64,000 nucleotides of DNA. Origin: Aquincola agrisoli. Its GTDB lineage: Bacteria > Pseudomonadota > Gammaproteobacteria > Burkholderiales > Burkholderiaceae_C. Positions within the stretch are counted from its first letter, which is position 1. The number at the start of each line of letters is the position of its first letter. The position numbers were made by a program, and so were the translations under genes. Below, piece by piece: positions 37,384 to 44,677 of the stretch. The notes beneath the pieces are model-generated. The model was not told the DNA's origin, ran no database searches, and saw nothing but the letters and a program-made list of their open reading frames with translations. The stretch is from positions 186,001 to 250,000 of the forward strand of contig NZ_JAZIBG010000036.1 in the NCBI RefSeq assembly GCF_036621135.1, written 5' to 3'.

Positions 37384-37850
37384 GCGCCGCCGATCCCGAC
37401 GTTGACCTTGCCGCTGCCGGCGCAGGCCGGGCAGGCGCCGCCCGCCGCGTCGCGGCCGCTGCCGCCGCAGGCAGGGCAGGGCCCTTCGCCGGTGCCCGGC
37501 GTGCCGGGCGGGGCTTCGTCGCCCGGTGCAGGGGCCGGCGCGGGCTCGGGCGCCGCTGCGGCGGACGGGGCGCCTGCCGCGGTGGCGCCACTGGTGCCGG
37601 CTGCGCCGCCCAGCGTCGCGCCGAGCAACGCGCCGGCCAGGCTGCCGACGGGCCCCGCCGCGATGCCGGCCACGGCGCCTGCCGCGGCGCCCGCCGCCGC
37701 GCCGGCCGCGGTGCCGACCGGGTGGTTCAGCGCCCGCTCGGCGCCGGGTGAGGCAGCGGGCGCAAACGCCGGCCGCGCCTGCGGCTTCACCGAAGGGGGC
37801 GGGCTGGGGGCATGCGCGGCATCGCGCGGGTCGTCGTGCGCTTGGGTCAT
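37380..37850 (-). CDS. Glycine-zipper protein with DnaJ-type CxxCxGxG motifs
   Basis: Protein of 156 residues. A Pro-rich N-terminus is followed by an Ala/Gly zipper (about 45-90, GTAAGAAAGAAAGAVAGIAAG) able to insert in or associate with membrane, an Ala/Pro linker, and a C-terminal pair of CxxCxGxG motifs (CPACGGSG and CPACAGSG) as in DnaJ zinc fingers. I know no named family with this combination. GAGGAG lies seven bases before the ATG at 37850, which decides against an in-frame ATG nine codons upstream. The stop overlaps the GTG of the glycosidase-transferase fusion. Own sigma-54 promoter upstream, divergent from that of glf. Confidence 0.75.
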   Translation of the reverse strand: MTQAHDDPRDAAHAPSPPPSVKPQARPAFAPAASPGAERALNHPVGTAAGAAAGAAAGAVAGIAAGPVGSLAGALLGATLGGAAGTSGATAAGAPSAAAAPEPAPAPAPGDEAPPGTPGTGEGPCPACGGSGRDAAGGACPACAGSGKVNVGIGGA

Positions 37851-37887
37851 CACGGGCTCCTCGAATGGCATGGGGATGCCCTGGCCC

Positions 37888-37903
37888 GGCAAGCGGGATG
37901 CCG
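37888..37903 (-). promoter_or_regulatory. Sigma-54 (-24/-12) promoter of the glycine-zipper/glycosidase-transferase operon
   Basis: Minus strand reads GGCATCCCGCTTGC: GG at 37902-37901, ten bases, GC at 37890-37889. Predicted start near 37877, 27 nt before the ATG at 37850. Confidence 0.75.
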
Positions 37904-37913
37904 CGCCGGCGGC

Positions 37914-37929
37914 GGGAACCATCCTTGCC
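37914..37929 (+). promoter_or_regulatory. Sigma-54 (-24/-12) promoter of glf
   Basis: Reads GGAACCATCCTTGC: GG 37915-37916, ten bases, GC 37927-37928. Predicted start near 37940, 21 nt before the ATG. It lies 12 bases from the divergent promoter at 37888-37903. Confidence 0.75.
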
Positions 37930-37960
37930 CCTGCACGGCATCACCATCAAGGAGCAGGGC

Positions 37961-39148
37961 ATGGACAAGGCAGGCCACGAAGTCGAAGCCGTTGCGTGGG
38001 CCGCGTCTGGAGGAACGGGCTTCGACTGCCTGATCGTCGGCGCCGGCTTCGCCGGCAGCGTGCTCGCCGAGCGGCTGGCGCGCGGGCTGGGGCAGCGCGT
38101 GCTGGTCGTCGAGCGCCGGGCGCACGTCGGGGGCAACGCGTACGACTGCCACGACGCGGCCGGGGTGCTGGTGCATCCCTACGGGCCGCACGTCTTCCAC
38201 ACCAACTCTGCCGAGATCTTCGGCTACCTCTCGCAGTTCACCGCTTGGCGGCCCTACCAGCACCGCGTGCTGGCGAGCGTCGAAGGGCAGCTCCTGCCGG
38301 TGCCGGTCAACCTGGACACGGTGAACCGGCTCTACGGCATGCAACTGGACGCCGAGGGCATGAAGCGGTGGATCGCATCGGTGGCCGAGCCCTGCGAGCG
38401 CGTGCGCACCGCCGAGGACGTGGTGGTCAGCGGCATGGGCCGCGATCTCTACAACAAGTTCTTCCGTGGCTACACGCGCAAGCAGTGGGGCATGGACCCG
38501 TGCGAGCTGGACGCGAGCGTGACCGCGCGTGTGCCGCTGCGCACCAACCGCGACGACCGCTACTTCACCGACACCTTCCAGGCCATGCCGGTGCACGGCT
38601 ACACCCGCATGTTCCAGAAGATGCTCGACCACCCGAACATCAAGCTGATGCTGAACACCGACTACCGCGAGATCGTGCAGCTGGTGCCCTGGCGACACAT
38701 GGTCTACACCGGCCCCATCGACGCGTTCTTCGACCACCGCCACGGGCACCTGCCGTACCGCAGCCTGCGCTTCGAGCACGTCACGCTGCCGCAGGCGCAG
38801 GTGCAGCCGGTGGGCACCGTGAACTACCCCAACGACTACGGCTACACCCGCAGCACCGAGTTCAAGCACCTCACCGGCCAGGTGCACCACTGCACGTCGC
38901 TGGTCTATGAGTACCCCTGCGCCGACGGCGACCCCTACTACCCCGTGCCGCGCGAGGAGAACGCGGCGCTCTACCGGCGCTACCAGGCCGATGCGGCGCT
39001 GCTCGACAACGTCACCTTCGTCGGCCGGCTGGCGACCTACCGCTACTACAACATGGACCAGGTGGTCGGCCAGGCGCTGGCGGCCTTCCAGCGCCTGAGG
39101 CAACGCCAGGCTGCCGGTGCCAGTGACGTGGCTGCCGGCGCGACCTGA
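37961..39148 (+). CDS. glf: UDP-galactopyranose mutase
   Basis: Flavoenzyme of 395 residues converting UDP-galactopyranose to UDP-galactofuranose, the donor for galactofuranose-containing surface glycans. A 20-residue N-terminal extension precedes the FAD-binding GAGFAG (27-32); further motifs are ERRAHVGGNAYD, GPHVFHTN, NKFFRGYTRKQWG and the C-terminal FVGRLATYRYYNMDQVVGQAL. Length is normal. AAGGAG precedes the ATG. It is surrounded by glycosyltransferases on both strands. Confidence 0.95.
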   Translation: MDKAGHEVEAVAWAASGGTGFDCLIVGAGFAGSVLAERLARGLGQRVLVVERRAHVGGNAYDCHDAAGVLVHPYGPHVFHTNSAEIFGYLSQFTAWRPYQHRVLASVEGQLLPVPVNLDTVNRLYGMQLDAEGMKRWIASVAEPCERVRTAEDVVVSGMGRDLYNKFFRGYTRKQWGMDPCELDASVTARVPLRTNRDDRYFTDTFQAMPVHGYTRMFQKMLDHPNIKLMLNTDYREIVQLVPWRHMVYTGPIDAFFDHRHGHLPYRSLRFEHVTLPQAQVQPVGTVNYPNDYGYTRSTEFKHLTGQVHHCTSLVYEYPCADGDPYYPVPREENAALYRRYQADAALLDNVTFVGRLATYRYYNMDQVVGQALAAFQRLRQRQAAGASDVAAGAT

Positions 39149-39166
39149 GTGCGGCCGCACGGCCGC

Positions 39167-39182
39167 TGGCACGGTGGTTGCC
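39167..39182 (+). promoter_or_regulatory. Sigma-54 (-24/-12) promoter of the small membrane protein/GT2 operon
   Basis: Reads TGGCACGGTGGTTGC: GG 39168-39169, ten bases, GC 39180-39181. This is the closest match in the window to the TGGCACG-N4-TTGC consensus. Predicted start near 39193, 42 nt before the ATG at 39235. Confidence 0.85.
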
Positions 39183-39234
39183 GCTGCCAGGGCCCGGGCC
39201 GCGCGACGGCCCTGCCACGTCGAAGGAGATCGGG

Positions 39235-39432
39235 ATGGAAGAGCAGAGAAACCAGGAGGCCCGCGGCTACTACGCCGGCACCGGCACCGGCACCGGCAGC
39301 GCGCAGCAGCCGCTGCCGCTCGGCGACGCGATGCACGAGATGCTGGAGCTGTGCCGCCAGTGCGTGCGCGAGCATCCGTTGACCTCGGTGGCGGTCGGCT
39401 TGCTCGTGGGCCTGGCGATCGCGCGCCGCTAG
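39235..39432 (+). CDS. Small DUF883/ElaB-like membrane protein
   Basis: Protein of 65 residues. The Gly/Thr-rich N-terminal part (YYAGTGTGTGSA) is followed by a short helix with two Cys (LCRQCVREH) and a C-terminal membrane helix ending in Arg-Arg (PLTSVAVGLLVGLAIARR). The C-terminus matches the DUF883/YqjD/ElaB pattern of inner-membrane, ribosome-associated stress proteins, but the N-terminal coiled coil is much shorter. AGGAG is well placed before the ATG. It is first in an operon with a GT2 gene. Confidence 0.7.
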   Translation: MEEQRNQEARGYYAGTGTGTGSAQQPLPLGDAMHEMLELCRQCVREHPLTSVAVGLLVGLAIARR

Positions 39433-39442
39433 GGCCGCGCGC

Positions 39443-40711
39443 TTGGCCGCCGCCTTCCCGCCGCCGCGGCCTGGCCTGCGCGCCAGCGTGGTCGTGCCGG
39501 TGCGCGACGAGGCGCGGCGGCTGCCGGCAGCGCTGCAGGCGCTGGCCGACCAGCACGGCGCGCCGCCGTTCGAGGTGCTGGTGCTGGTCAACAACACGCG
39601 CGATGACAGCGCGGCGATCGCCCGCCGGTTCGCGGCGCAGCGGCCGGACTGTGTGCTGCATGTGGCAGAGCTCGACTTCGCGCCGCAGGACGCCCACGTC
39701 GGCCACGCCCGGCGCTGGCTGATGGACGAGGCGAGCCACCGCCTCGCGGCGGCCGGCGCGGTGCGCGGCGTGATCGCCAGCACCGATGGCGACAGCCGCG
39801 TCGCACCCGGCTGGCTGGCCGCCACGCTGGCCGCCGTTGACGCCGGGGCGGACGCGGTCGGCGGCCGGCTGCTCGCCGATGCGGATGCGCAGGGGCAGCC
39901 TGCGCGGGCGCAGCGCTGGGACACGCTCTACCGGCTCGCCCGCGAACGGCTGGCCAGCCTGCTCGATCCGGAGGACGGCGACCCCTGGCCGCGGCACCAC
40001 CAGCACTTCGGCGCGAGCCTGGCGGTCACCGCCGAGGCCTACGGCCGGGTCGGCGGCGTGCCGCCGGTGCGGTGGCTGGAGGACGAAGCCCTGGTCGAGG
40101 CGCTGCGCCGGGCCGATGCCCGCGTGCGCCACAGCCCGGCGGTGCGGGTCGTGACGTCGAGCCGCCGGCAGGGCCGGGTCGACGTGGGGCTCTCGTGGCA
40201 GCTGCGCGAGTGGGACCGGCAGGCACGGCAGCACCTGCCGCTGTGCGTCGAGGGTGCCGGGGAACTGCTGCGCCTCGTCCCGGCGCGCCGCAGGCTGCGC
40301 CGGCTGTGGCGCCACGCCTGGCCCGCGGGCGACCCGGCCTGGCCCGCGATCGAGGCGCTGCTGGCCCTGCGCCCGGGCACGCTGGGGCCCTTGTGCCGCG
40401 CCGCCGGCGGGGCCTTCGGCGCGGCCTGGGCGGCCGTGTGCGGCGCCCGGGCGGCAGTGGCGCCCGCGCCGGTGCCCGTGCCGATCGACCGGGCGGTGGG
40501 CGAGCTGCGCCGGCTGATCGCGGCGCACACGGCGCACGCGGCGGGCGGCGCCGGGGAGGAACGGTGGTTGCCCCTTCCCCGTGTGGACGCCGCGGCCGAC
40601 GGCGGCGTCGCGACGCCGAGCCTTGTGTCCCCACTGCAGGAGAACGCCATGACCCGTCCGCCCCGCAATCGTTGCGGCAATTCGCAACCCGGTCCCGGGA
40701 GCCCCGCATGA
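39443..40711 (+). CDS. Family 2 glycosyltransferase
   Basis: Glycosyltransferase of about 422 residues with a GT-A fold: ASVVVPVRDEARRLPAALQAL, TDGDSR as the DxD-like motif, and the acceptor-side RWLEDEALVEALRRAD. A hydrophobic Ala-rich part near 310-340 may touch the membrane. The likely start is a TTG at 39443, 11 bases after the previous stop; no ATG fits. The C-terminus overlaps the next ATG as ATGA. The last 20 codons are preceded by a ribosome-binding site and an in-frame ATG at 40650, and a sigma-54 promoter lies inside the frame at 40557-40572. The exact 3' end is therefore less sure than the core. Confidence 0.8.
   Translation: MAAAFPPPRPGLRASVVVPVRDEARRLPAALQALADQHGAPPFEVLVLVNNTRDDSAAIARRFAAQRPDCVLHVAELDFAPQDAHVGHARRWLMDEASHRLAAAGAVRGVIASTDGDSRVAPGWLAATLAAVDAGADAVGGRLLADADAQGQPARAQRWDTLYRLARERLASLLDPEDGDPWPRHHQHFGASLAVTAEAYGRVGGVPPVRWLEDEALVEALRRADARVRHSPAVRVVTSSRRQGRVDVGLSWQLREWDRQARQHLPLCVEGAGELLRLVPARRRLRRLWRHAWPAGDPAWPAIEALLALRPGTLGPLCRAAGGAFGAAWAAVCGARAAVAPAPVPVPIDRAVGELRRLIAAHTAHAAGGAGEERWLPLPRVDAAADGGVATPSLVSPLQENAMTRPPRNRCGNSQPGPGSPA
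40557..40572 (+). promoter_or_regulatory. Sigma-54 (-24/-12) promoter inside the GT2 frame, serving the dehydrogenase operon
   Basis: Reads GGAACGGTGGTTGC: GG 40558-40559, ten bases, GC 40570-40571. Predicted start near 40583. Downstream is GCAGGAG followed by an ATG at 40650 (20-codon frame identical to the GT2 tail) whose stop overlaps the dehydrogenase ATG at 40708, giving a coupled leader arrangement. Confidence 0.65.
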
Positions 40712-41877
40712 AGGCCCTCTGCTGGCACGGCAAGCACGACGTGCGCTACGAAACCGTGCCCGACCCGAAGATCGAGGAGCCGCGCGACGCCATCATCAAG
40801 ATGAGCTGCTGCGCGATCTGCGGCTCCGACCTGCACCTGTTCAACGGCTACATGCCGACGATGGAGTCGGGCGACATCCTGGGCCACGAGTTCATGGGTG
40901 AGGTGGTGGAGGTCGGCTCGGGCAACAGCCGGCTGAAGGTCGGCGACCGTGTGGTCGTGCCCTTCACCATCTGCTGCGGCGAATGCGAGCAGTGCCGGCG
41001 CGGCAACTTCTCGGTGTGCGAGCGCAGCAACCGCAACAAGGAGATGGCCGACAAGGCCTTCGGCCACGCCACCGCCGGGCTGTTCGGCTATTCGCACCTC
41101 ACCGGCGGCTATCCCGGGGGCCAGGCGGAGTACGTGCGCGTGCCCTACGCCGACGTGACGCCGGTGAAGATCCCCGAAGGCCTGACCGACGAGCAGGTGC
41201 TCTTCCTCGGCGACATCTTCCCCACCGGCTGGCAGGCCGCCGTGGCCTGCGACATCCAGCCCACCGACACCGTGGCTGTGTGGGGCGCCGGGCCGGTGGG
41301 CCAGTTCTGCATCCGCAGCGCGGTGCTGCTGGGCGCCAGGCAGGTCGTGTGCATCGACCACGTGCCCGAGCGCCTGGCGATGGCGGCCGCGGGCGGCGCC
41401 CTCACCATCAACTTCGACGAGGAGAGCGTGCTCGACCGGCTGAAGGAGCTGACCCAGGGCAAGGGCCCGGAGAAATGCATCGACGCGGTGGGGCTGGAGG
41501 CGCACGCCACGCGTTCGCTCGATTCGCTGTACGACAAGGCCAAGCAGGCGGTGATGCTGGAGACCGACCGCCCGCACGTGCTGCGCGAGATGATCTACGT
41601 CTGCCGGCCGGCCGGCATCCTCTCGATCCCCGGCGTGTACGGCGGCATCATCGACAAGCTGCCGATCGGTGCGCTGATGAACAAGGGCCTGACGGTGCGC
41701 ACCGGCCAGACGCACGTCAACCGCTGGACGGACGACCTGCTGCGCCGCATCCAGGAGGGTCAGATCGACCCGTCGTTCGTGATCACGCACGAGGTGCCGC
41801 TTTCCGAAGGCCCGGGCATGTACAAGACCTTCCGCGACAAGCAGGACGGTTGCATCAAGGTGGTGATGAAGCCATGA
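40708..41877 (+). CDS. Zinc-dependent alcohol dehydrogenase (formaldehyde-dehydrogenase-like)
   Basis: Medium-chain NAD(P)-dependent dehydrogenase of 389 residues, closest in pattern to the glutathione-independent formaldehyde dehydrogenase-like branch. Catalytic zinc ligands C38 (CAICGSD), H60 and E61 (GHEFMG); structural zinc cysteines C90, C93, C96, C104; nucleotide-binding VWGAGPVGQ. Probably removes aldehydes or oxidises alcohols in the cytoplasm. ATG overlaps the GT2 stop and its own stop overlaps the next ATG, so the three genes are coupled. Confidence 0.92.
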   Translation: MKALCWHGKHDVRYETVPDPKIEEPRDAIIKMSCCAICGSDLHLFNGYMPTMESGDILGHEFMGEVVEVGSGNSRLKVGDRVVVPFTICCGECEQCRRGNFSVCERSNRNKEMADKAFGHATAGLFGYSHLTGGYPGGQAEYVRVPYADVTPVKIPEGLTDEQVLFLGDIFPTGWQAAVACDIQPTDTVAVWGAGPVGQFCIRSAVLLGARQVVCIDHVPERLAMAAAGGALTINFDEESVLDRLKELTQGKGPEKCIDAVGLEAHATRSLDSLYDKAKQAVMLETDRPHVLREMIYVCRPAGILSIPGVYGGIIDKLPIGALMNKGLTVRTGQTHVNRWTDDLLRRIQEGQIDPSFVITHEVPLSEGPGMYKTFRDKQDGCIKVVMKP

Positions 41878-42479
41878 ACACGACGACTTCCGACCGGGCG
41901 GCGACGCTGAAGAGCGCGCCGCCGCGCGACCCGGCGCTGCACGCGCTGGCCCGGGGCCTCGGCTTCTTCAGCCTGGCGCTGGGCCTGGCCGAGCTGGCGA
42001 TGCCCGGGCGCATGCGCAAGGCTGCCGAGATCGCGCGGCGGCCGGCCGCCCCGGCGCTGCCCGACATGGACTACGCCGTGCGCGCCTGCGGGCTGCGCGA
42101 GGCCGCCACCGGCGCCGGGCTGCTGACCGCGGCCGACCCGGAGCCCTGGGTGTGGGGCCGCGTGGCGGGCGACGTCGTCGACCTGGTGGCGGTGGCGGCC
42201 AGCCCGCGGCAACGCCGGCTGTTCGGCAGCGGCGACGGCTCGCGCGCCGGGGCGCTGGTGGCGCTGCTGGCGGTCACTGCGCTCGACGTGTACTGCGCCT
42301 CGGCGCTGCGCGAGGAGCGGCACCGCCGCGAAGGACGGCCGCGCGACTGGGGCGGCCGCACGGGCTTTCCGCAATCGGCCGAGTGCATGCGCGGCGCGGC
42401 GGCCGACTTCGTGGCGCCCGCCGACCTGCGCACGCCCGAGGCGCTGCGGCCCTGGCACGACGGCCGGCCGGCCGGTTGA
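41874..42479 (+). CDS. Hypothetical membrane protein
   Basis: Protein of 201 residues with several hydrophobic segments (about 22-42 GLGFFSLALGLAELAMPG, 70-85, 95-110, 122-140 ALVALLAVTALDVYCASAL). The pattern recalls the integral-membrane part found next to SRPBCC cyclase/dehydrase proteins. The C-terminal 50 residues are soluble (DWGGRTGFPQSAECMRG). Starts with ATGA overlap on the dehydrogenase. Function unknown. Confidence 0.75.
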   Translation: MNTTTSDRAATLKSAPPRDPALHALARGLGFFSLALGLAELAMPGRMRKAAEIARRPAAPALPDMDYAVRACGLREAATGAGLLTAADPEPWVWGRVAGDVVDLVAVAASPRQRRLFGSGDGSRAGALVALLAVTALDVYCASALREERHRREGRPRDWGGRTGFPQSAECMRGAAADFVAPADLRTPEALRPWHDGRPAG

Positions 42480-42759
42480 CGCCCCGGCCGGCGCCGCCCC
42501 GGCGCGGCCCCGGCGGCGCCGGCCTACGGCGCGGCTGCAGCAGCATCTGCTGCGGGCCGGGCAAGGGCACGACGGCATGCGGTGCCGGGCCATGGCCACC
42601 TGCAGCCGGGCGTGCAGATCCTCGTCAAGCCGGCTGCGGTGCGCACGCGGGCGCGCCAGGTCGACGCGCTGCCGAAGGGGTGAGGGCGCACCTCCCGGCC
42701 GCGGCATGGGGGTTGCCCTTGCAGGGGGCGGCGGCTGGCCGCCTTCATGGAGTCGAACG
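42480..42759 (+). promoter_or_regulatory. Control region of the DUF4142 gene
   Basis: No gene is seen. GC-rich inverted repeats follow the stop at 42479. An inverted repeat gcagca-N5-tgctgc lies at 42537-42553, about 150 bases before the sigma-54 promoter at 42702-42717, and may be an enhancer site or just a hairpin. Confidence 0.35.
42702..42717 (+). promoter_or_regulatory. Sigma-54 (-24/-12) promoter of the DUF4142 gene
   Basis: Reads GGCATGGGGGTTGC: GG 42703-42704, ten bases, GC 42715-42716. Predicted start near 42728, 32 nt before the ATG. Confidence 0.75.
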
Positions 42760-43554
42760 ATGGTCCCTTCCCGTCCCCCCCTGCGCCCCGTGGCCCGCCG
42801 CTGCGGCACGGGCCTGGCCCTCGCCGCCGCGCTGCTGCTCGCGGGCTGCGACCGCGACCCGCCGAACACCGATGGCCAGGGCATGGCTCCGAACGTGCCG
42901 GCCGCCTCGGGCACCGATCCCGGCGCGGGCAACGCGCCCGTCGACGCCGGCCGGCCTGCTGCGGACAGCAGCCCCAACCCGCGCACCGGCAACCCCGTCG
43001 GCGTGCCCTCGGCCGGGCCGACCGACAGCCCGATGCCGCAGGGCGGCGTGCCGTCGGCCGCGCCGGCGGCCAGCGAAGCAGCCGCCCGGTCCGGACCGGC
43101 GTCGCCCACGGCGCTGAGCAGCGCCGACACCGCCTTCATGGCCGAGGCCCACGTCTCGGGGCTCTTCGAGGTGGCGCTCGGCGCGATCGGTGCCGAGCGT
43201 GCGCGCCACCCGCAGGCCAAGGCGCTGGCGGGCCGGCTGGTGGCGGACCACGGCGTCGCCAACGACGAGCTGCGCGCCCTGTCGCTGCAGCGAGGCGCCA
43301 CGCTGCCCACGGCACTGCCGGCCGACCGGCAGGCGGTGCTGGACCGCCTGAAGGCCACGCCGCAGGCGCAATTCGACGAGGCGCTGGTGCAGGGCGTGAT
43401 GATCCCGGCGCACCAGGAGGACATCGCGCGTTTCGAACGCGCTGCGCAGTCCACGCAGGACGACGCCTTGAAGCAGTGGATCGAGCGCACGCTGCCCGTG
43501 CTGCGCGGGCACCTGAAGGCTGCCCAGACGCTGGCGCTGCCGGTGCAGCGTTGA
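42760..43554 (+). CDS. DUF4142 lipoprotein
   Basis: Protein of 264 residues. Lipoprotein signal with lipobox LLAGC (about residues 23-27), a long disordered Pro/Gly/Ala linker (30-110), then a ferritin-like four-helix DUF4142 domain (about 118-262: DTAFMAEAHVSGLFEVALGAIGAERA, ALAGRLVADHGVANDELRAL, YDEALVQG-like FDEALVQGVMIPAHQEDIARFERAA). DUF4142 proteins are commonly stress-induced periplasmic proteins of unknown activity. GGAG precedes the ATG at 42760. Confidence 0.88.
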   Translation: MVPSRPPLRPVARRCGTGLALAAALLLAGCDRDPPNTDGQGMAPNVPAASGTDPGAGNAPVDAGRPAADSSPNPRTGNPVGVPSAGPTDSPMPQGGVPSAAPAASEAAARSGPASPTALSSADTAFMAEAHVSGLFEVALGAIGAERARHPQAKALAGRLVADHGVANDELRALSLQRGATLPTALPADRQAVLDRLKATPQAQFDEALVQGVMIPAHQEDIARFERAAQSTQDDALKQWIERTLPVLRGHLKAAQTLALPVQR

Positions 43555-43576
43555 AGGCGCGGGCGGCGGCGCCGGC

Positions 43577-44176
43577 TCAGCCCGCCACGGGTTCCAGCAT
43601 CTCGTGGGCGAGGGCCTGCCTGACCGCCGCCCGCCCTTCCAGGCGCCGCAGGTAACCCTGCAGGGCCGCCGGCACGGGACGCTTCGACGACACGGTCCAG
43701 CGCAGCACCACGTAGAGGTAGGCGTCCGCGACGTAGAAGTCCTCGCCGCACAGGTAGCCGTCCGCCGCCATGCGGTCGGCAAGGAAGTCGAGCCGCTGGC
43801 CGATCTTCTCGAAGGCCTGCTGCTTCTCGGCGTCGCTCGTCGGCTTGAACACGCGGCCGAACTGCTTGTGCAGCTCGGTGGAGATGAACGCCAGCAGCTC
43901 CAGCTGGCGGGTCCGGCCGAGCTCGGAGGTGGGTGCCAGTTGTGGCGCACGCTGGCTGATCCAGTCGAGGAGGGCGACGTTCTCGGTCAGCACCTCGCCG
44001 CCTTCGATCTCCAGCGCGGGCACGTAGCCCTTCGGATTGATCTGCAGGAAATCACGGCCGTCGTCGGTGCGCTTGCTTTGCAGATCGACCTTGACGCGAT
44101 CGACGTCGATGCCGGCCTCGTGCAGGGCGATGTGGCTCGCCAGGCTGCAGGCACCGGGGGCGAAATAGAGCTTCAT
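43577..44176 (-). CDS. gstA: Glutathione S-transferase (beta-class GstA-like)
   Basis: Enzyme of 199 residues: N-terminal thioredoxin-fold domain (MKLYFAPGACSLASHIALHEAG, with the beta-class Cys10 and the cis-Pro in YVPALE, and LTENVALLDWI) and C-terminal helical domain (FYVADAYLYVVLRW). Conjugates or reduces electrophiles with glutathione in the cytoplasm. Only a weak GG-N10-GC (no TTGC) is found upstream, so I do not assign a sigma-54 promoter. It converges on the DUF4142 gene. Confidence 0.92.
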   Translation of the reverse strand: MKLYFAPGACSLASHIALHEAGIDVDRVKVDLQSKRTDDGRDFLQINPKGYVPALEIEGGEVLTENVALLDWISQRAPQLAPTSELGRTRQLELLAFISTELHKQFGRVFKPTSDAEKQQAFEKIGQRLDFLADRMAADGYLCGEDFYVADAYLYVVLRWTVSSKRPVPAALQGYLRRLEGRAAVRQALAHEMLEPVAG

Positions 44177-44200
44177 GGCGGCTTTCTCCTGGCTGCGAGG

Positions 44201-44554
44201 TCAGCGGGCCGGTACCGGCTTCAGCTGCGCCGGCGTGCGGCCCGCCACCGCCGGCCGGCCCGTTGCGGGCGCGAGGCCTGCGGCGATCCCGCTGATCTCG
44301 GTGATGACCGCGCACAGGCGCTCGCCGGCCTCTTGCAGCCGCTGCAGTTCCTGCGCCGAAGGGCGGGGGAGGCGCTCGTCCTGCAGCAGCAGGGCGGCGC
44401 CCACCGGCGCCATCGCGCTGATGTACTCGGTCTGCGCGGCCAGGCGCGCGTGCTGCAGCGCTCGCCAGCGCTGCGCATCGGCGGCGGCCGGCAGGAAGGA
44501 GGAGGGATCCGCTTCGGGGGCGGGCGGCGTGGGGGACAGCAGGGCCAGGCGCAT
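44201..44554 (-). CDS. Small helical hypothetical protein
   Basis: Unrecognised protein of 117 residues, mostly helical in its middle (DAQRWRALQHARLAAQTEYISAMAPVGAALLL, SAQELQRLQEAGERLCAVITEISGIAAGL). The start at 44554 (MRLALLSPTPP) is preferred over an in-frame ATG at 44590 because the sigma-54 promoter at 44599-44614 would begin transcription near 44588, inside that upstream ATG. No clear ribosome-binding site is seen. Real-gene status rests mainly on the promoter and the helical composition. Confidence 0.5.
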   Translation of the reverse strand: MRLALLSPTPPAPEADPSSFLPAAADAQRWRALQHARLAAQTEYISAMAPVGAALLLQDERLPRPSAQELQRLQEAGERLCAVITEISGIAAGLAPATGRPAVAGRTPAQLKPVPAR

Positions 44555-44598
44555 CGGGGGTTTGCAGAGGAGGAAGGGCAGGAGTGCCATCCCCACGG

Positions 44599-44614
44599 GG
44601 CAATCGCCGTGCCA
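44599..44614 (-). promoter_or_regulatory. Sigma-54 (-24/-12) promoter of the small helical protein gene
   Basis: Minus strand reads TGGCACGGCGATTGC: GG at 44613-44612, ten bases, GC at 44601-44600, matching TGGCACG-N4-TTGC at every specified base. Predicted start near 44588. Confidence 0.8.
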
Positions 44615-44630
44615 CGCGCGCCCCGGCCTT

Positions 44631-44646
44631 CGGCACCGCGCTTGCC
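44631..44646 (+). promoter_or_regulatory. Sigma-54 (-24/-12) promoter of the histidine phosphatase-like gene
   Basis: Reads GGCACCGCGCTTGC: GG 44632-44633, ten bases, GC 44644-44645. Predicted start near 44657, 21 nt before the GTG at 44678. It is divergent from the promoter at 44599-44614, 16 bases away. Confidence 0.8.
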
Positions 44647-44677
44647 GGACGTTTCCACCCCAATGAGGAGCAGCGCC

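Noticed and set aside
44221..44236. Possible sigma-54 promoter of the GST gene (minus strand)
   Set aside because: GG and GC are ten bases apart, but the -12 part reads GAAGC and the GGCAC part is poor; chance matches of GG-N10-GC alone are frequent.
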